Shown: piece by piece, positions 13,437-15,864 of the stretch
Layout: each line of letters begins with the position of its first letter
Numbering within the stretch: position 1 is the stretch's first letter
Assembly (NCBI GenBank): GCA_016866895.1
Contig: VGKX01000009.1
Span: 1 to 15,864 of the forward strand
Source of the DNA: Candidatus Parvarchaeota archaeon
Lineage (GTDB): Archaea; Micrarchaeota; Micrarchaeia; Anstonellales; VGKX01
Length of the DNA stretch: 15,864 nt
Reading direction: 5' to 3'
Notes under the pieces: generated by a model
What the model saw: only the letters and a program-made list of their open reading frames with translations
Database searches by the model: none
Told to the model about the DNA's origin: nothing
Translations under genes and position numbers: made by a program

Positions 13437-14387
13437 TTACATGCATTGTTTTATCGCCGAGGCCATCTTGCATGCCGAACACAGCTCTTGCCTTGAAGAG
13501 GTCGGCTCGCCGCATTTTTTGCAGTTTTTTAACGTCCCTTCAGCTATACTAATTTTGCCGTTTTTGGAATTAAGAGCTGCCGCAATCCCATGCATTGCCT
13601 TGAATATGCGGACTTTTGTTCCAGGGTACTTGTCTTCAAAGTCGTTTAGCATGTTTCTCACGTGTTGTCTGAATGCCTTGTTAGCATAAGGGCACTCCTG
13701 AAAATGGATTGGGAGGCCCTTGAGCATTGCATAAAGGGCGATTTCCCTTTCCGGCAGTTCCATTAAAGGCTTGATGCGGGGCACAAAATCAGCCTGTTCT
13801 TCATTTGACGCATTGCCAAAGCGCAATATTTTGCCCAAATCGTTTCTCATTATATTCATTAGGTATGTCTGCGCCATGTCGTCAAGATTATGGCCGATTG
13901 CAAGCAGGGCGGCTTTTGCCTTTTTTGAGGCTCTGTTGAGTATTGACCTTCTGAAAACGCCGCAGTGGCTGCAGGGAAGGCTTTTTGGCAGCACCCCAAC
14001 CGCGCTATCCTGGGTAAATCCAAATTCCTTTTTGAAAGAGGTGACAATAAGCGGGATTTTCAGCTTTTTTGCCTGGCTTGCCGCAACTTTAAGGGTGTGG
14101 GAGCGGTAGCCTGCAATGCCTTCATCAACGGTGATTGCAGTGAGTTTCAAAGGGAGGCTTTTTGAGAGCATAAAAAGCAGGTGCATCATTACAACACTGT
14201 CCTTTCCGCCAGACAAGCCTATTGCAACATGGTCGCCCCTTTTGAGCATTTTGTGCTCCCGGACAGTGCCTTTGAATCTTTTTTCAACTGACTCAAGAAA
14301 GTGTTTTTTGCACAAATGCGTGCCGCTTGTGCAAAGCGCCACAGCGGCATGTTGGGCGCACTTGGCGCAGGGTGACTTGTTTTGCAT
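13437..14387 (-). CDS. ttuA: tRNA 2-thiolation enzyme, TtuA/CTU1 (Ncs6) type
   Basis: This PP-loop ATPase adenylates a tRNA uridine and replaces its C2 oxygen with sulfur. The 316-residue protein has every expected part in order. An N-terminal zinc site is formed by C7, C10, C26 and H29. The PP-loop SGGKDS is at 59-64. The catalytic cysteines are C139 and C142 in LPCSHC and C232 in ECPY, which in TtuA hold a 4Fe-4S cluster. A C-terminal zinc site is formed by C289, C292, C303 and C306. The extra zinc fingers separate it from TtcA. Whether it acts on U54 (TtuA) or the wobble U34 (CTU1) cannot be told. It starts 6 bp after the sulfur-carrier gene and in the same frame, so both are one transcript. 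It ends in TAA. Confidence 0.94.
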   Translation of the reverse strand: MQNKSPCAKCAQHAAVALCTSGTHLCKKHFLESVEKRFKGTVREHKMLKRGDHVAIGLSGGKDSVVMMHLLFMLSKSLPLKLTAITVDEGIAGYRSHTLKVAASQAKKLKIPLIVTSFKKEFGFTQDSAVGVLPKSLPCSHCGVFRRSILNRASKKAKAALLAIGHNLDDMAQTYLMNIMRNDLGKILRFGNASNEEQADFVPRIKPLMELPEREIALYAMLKGLPIHFQECPYANKAFRQHVRNMLNDFEDKYPGTKVRIFKAMHGIAAALNSKNGKISIAEGTLKNCKKCGEPTSSRQELCSACKMASAIKQCM

Positions 14388-14393
14388 AATTGT

Positions 14394-14600
14394 CTAGCCG
14401 CCAAAAACGACTTTGATGACCTCAATCCTGTCACCGGTCTCAAGAACCGCCGACTCTGGGCATACCTTCCCGTTCACCTTTACAACAGAGGTTTGCCTGC
14501 TGTGCTTTCCCAATGCAAGAAAATCAAGGACTGTTGAGCCTGCCTTGAGCAGGTGTTTTTTTCCATTGGAGTAAACGGTTATGGCGGATTTATCGACCAT
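14394..14600 (-). CDS. Ubiquitin-like sulfur carrier (ThiS/MoaD/TtuB/SAMP type)
   Basis: This 68-residue beta-grasp protein ends in Gly67-Gly68, the C-terminus that E1-like enzymes activate to a thiocarboxylate. The family pattern is visible: VYSNGKKHLLKAGSTVLDFL, then VVKVNGKVCPESAVLETGDRIEVIKVVFGG, with the VNGK and GDRIEVI elements of ThiS/MoaD. The thiolase gene follows at once, so its likely job is to supply sulfur to that enzyme, as TtuB does for TtuA in Thermus; a role as ThiS or as a protein modifier is also possible. ATG 14600 is chosen because a TATA box (TATATAAA, 14623-14630) is centred 26-27 bp upstream, giving a leaderless message. The long upstream extension of the frame lies antisense to enolase and is not coding. 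It ends in TAG. Confidence 0.9.
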   Translation of the reverse strand: MVDKSAITVYSNGKKHLLKAGSTVLDFLALGKHSRQTSVVKVNGKVCPESAVLETGDRIEVIKVVFGG

Positions 14601-14622
14601 GTAGCAATTTTCTACTAGGATA

Positions 14623-14630
14623 TTTATATA
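14623..14630. promoter_or_regulatory. Symmetric TATA element serving two divergent genes
   Basis: TTTATATA on the plus strand reads TATATAAA on the minus strand. Minus-strand spacing to ATG 14600 is ideal for leaderless transcription of the sulfur carrier. Plus-strand spacing puts the enolase transcript start near 14653. Confidence 0.6.
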
Positions 14631-14657
14631 TGACTTGCAACCAAAGTGGTTTAGCGC

Positions 14658-14678
14658 AAAAACGGGGTGTCGTTTTTT
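14658..14678 (+). promoter_or_regulatory. Hairpin with T-run in the enolase leader
   Basis: AAAAACG (14658-14664) pairs with CGTTTTT (14671-14677) around GGGTGT, ending in a run of six T. It starts only a few bases after the predicted transcript start. It may be an attenuator-like element or chance A/T pairing. Confidence 0.3.
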
Positions 14679-14681
14679 GGC

Positions 14682-14689
14682 GGGTGGAT
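14682..14689 (+). promoter_or_regulatory. Ribosome binding site for enolase
   Basis: GGGTGGAT ends 2 nt before ATG 14692 and sets the start; no other in-frame start nearby has such a site. Confidence 0.55.
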
Positions 14690-14691
14690 TG

Positions 14692-15864
14692 ATGGTCAGG
14701 ATAACTAAAATTATTGCACGCGAAATAATTGATTCTAGGGGAAACCCGACTGTTGAGGCGGAAGCCCACACGCAGGACATGTTTGCCAGGGCATGCGCCC
14801 CAAGCGGCGCGTCAACAGGCAAGCATGAGGCATTGGAGCTTAGGGACGGGGGGGCAAGGTTTGGCGGCAAGGGAGTGATAAAGGCCTGCGAAAATGTCAA
14901 CAAGCTTGTTTCCAAGCGGCTAACAAACAGGGACTTTTCCTCCTTTGAGCAGATTGACGCGGAAATGATATCACTTGACGGGACGCCAAACAAGTCCAGG
15001 CTTGGGGCAAATGCAACCACTGCAGTTTCCCTTGCCTGCGCAAAGCTTCTTGCAGGAGCTGAAGGCCAGTCCCTGTTTGAATATTTGGGTGGAAGTATTT
15101 TGCCGGTGCCCATGATGAATGTGATAAACGGGGGCGTGCACTCGGGAAGCGGCCTGTCCATACAGGAATTCATGATAATGCCTTACGGGGCAAAATCTTT
15201 TTCTGAAAGCCTTAAGATTGGCTGCGAAATCTACCACCAGCTTGGAAAATCGCTAAAGCAAAAATTTGGCCCCTCGGCAAAAAACATTGGGGATGAAGGA
15301 GGTTATGCGCCGCCTTTGAAAAACACCGAGGAGGCGATAGAAACAATGGAGGCGGCAATTCAGGAGCTTGGATATGAAAAAGAAGTTGGAATTGCCCTTG
15401 ATGCAGCATCCAACTCATTTTATGACGCGGCCAGCAAAAAATACCTCATTGACGGGCATGCCTTGCCGCCAGACAGGCTTGCGGAATTCTATGAGTCGCT
15501 TGCAAATAAGCACCGCATAGTTTCCATAGAAGACCCTTTTGAGGAGGAGGATTTTGCTTCTTTTTCGCGTCTAAAAAAAGCCATAGGAAAAAAAGTCCAG
15601 ATAGTCGGGGACGACCTTCTTGTGACGCAGGTGAGCCGAATTGATAAGGCAATGGGACTGGATTGCGCAAACGCGCTATTGCTAAAGGTCAATCAGGTCG
15701 GGACGCTGTCAGAATCAATTGAGGCGGCCAAAAAGTGCTACAGGAGCGGGTGGGGAGTTATCGTGAGCCACAGGTCGGGGGAAACTGAGGATACGAGTAT
15801 TGCGGAAATTTCTGTTGGCATTGAATCCGGACAGATAAAAACCGGAGCGCCCGCCAGAAGCGAG
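14692..15864 (+). CDS. eno: Enolase (3' end outside the window)
   Basis: Enolase interconverts 2-phosphoglycerate and phosphoenolpyruvate in the cytoplasm, in glycolysis and gluconeogenesis. The frame runs 391 codons from ATG 14692 to the window edge, with roughly 30 residues missing by comparison with the family. Conserved parts in order are the N-terminal loop IIDSRGNPTVEAE (residues 13-25), GASTGKHEALELRDG, PMMNVINGGVHSG, the acidic catalytic GDEGGYAP, the metal ligands in ALDAASNSF, SIEDPF and GDD, the catalytic Lys in LLKVNQVGT, SHRSGETED and KTGAPARSE. All active-site residues are present up to the cut. It diverges from the sulfur-carrier gene across the 91-bp promoter region and is transcribed alone as far as can be seen. 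Confidence 0.96.
   Translation, partial: MVRITKIIAREIIDSRGNPTVEAEAHTQDMFARACAPSGASTGKHEALELRDGGARFGGKGVIKACENVNKLVSKRLTNRDFSSFEQIDAEMISLDGTPNKSRLGANATTAVSLACAKLLAGAEGQSLFEYLGGSILPVPMMNVINGGVHSGSGLSIQEFMIMPYGAKSFSESLKIGCEIYHQLGKSLKQKFGPSAKNIGDEGGYAPPLKNTEEAIETMEAAIQELGYEKEVGIALDAASNSFYDAASKKYLIDGHALPPDRLAEFYESLANKHRIVSIEDPFEEEDFASFSRLKKAIGKKVQIVGDDLLVTQVSRIDKAMGLDCANALLLKVNQVGTLSESIEAAKKCYRSGWGVIVSHRSGETEDTSIAEISVGIESGQIKTGAPARSE

Noticed and set aside
4746..14396. General reassignment of TAG (for example to pyrrolysine) in this genome
   Set aside because: TAG closes aIF2-gamma, the DUF350-like protein, NAC, the sulfur carrier and the zinc-finger gene at the normal family ends, so it is an ordinary stop here.
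14601..15173. Long upstream extension of the sulfur-carrier frame
   Set aside because: It lies wholly antisense to well-conserved enolase and across the promoter; the 68-residue product alone matches the family.
1..15864. CRISPR arrays, insertion sequences, tRNA or rRNA genes
   Set aside because: No spaced direct repeats, transposase motifs, tRNA T-arm patterns or rRNA segments were seen on either strand by reading.

Overview
The window is chromosomal DNA from an archaeon. It carries eS6, eS1 (S3Ae), uS15 of archaeal type, aIF2-gamma, an archaeal NAC protein and an archaeal-type ValS. Starts are preceded by TATA boxes about 26 bp upstream or by GGTG-type ribosome binding sites. No taxon can be fixed from the sequence alone. 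A small-genome euryarchaeal or DPANN-type lineage would fit the compact layout, the bacterial-type gyrase and the lean gene set, but that is inference.

Layout, left to right. Positions 1-2640 hold gyrB followed by the 5' part of gyrA, both on the minus strand. A 350-bp divergent region follows, with several TATA boxes and hairpins. Then come pdxS and pdxT on the plus strand (PLP synthase), separated by 170 bp rich in palindromes. On the minus strand from about 7550 down to 4746 run eS6, aIF2-gamma, a DMT/EamA permease broken by one in-frame TAG, and a 43-residue zinc-finger gene that appears to be leaderless with its own promoter. Positions 7660-8252 carry a duplicated DUF350-like membrane protein with its own terminator. 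From 13179 down to 8367 runs a long minus-strand series: valS, a small two-helix membrane protein, an XTP/dITP pyrophosphatase, uS15, eS1 and NAC. From 14600 down to 13437 is a two-gene tRNA-thiolation unit: a Gly-Gly-ended ubiquitin-like sulfur carrier followed by a TtuA/CTU1-type thiolase. Enolase starts at 14692 on the plus strand, diverging from this unit across a shared symmetric TATA element, and runs off the window end.

Most genes are housekeeping: translation, nucleotide-pool cleaning, DNA supercoiling, vitamin B6 and glycolysis. The most unusual points are five. (1) The single amber codon sits in an otherwise intact EamA permease frame. (2) The sulfur carrier and the thiolase lie in one frame, separated by one TAG and two codons. 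(3) A motif, GGTCA-N5-TGCGACGAACC, occurs both upstream of gyrB and in the pdxS-pdxT gap. (4) There is a tiny leaderless cysteine-rich gene. (5) GyrA carries Met at the quinolone-contact serine position. No CRISPR array, insertion sequence, rRNA or tRNA was seen.
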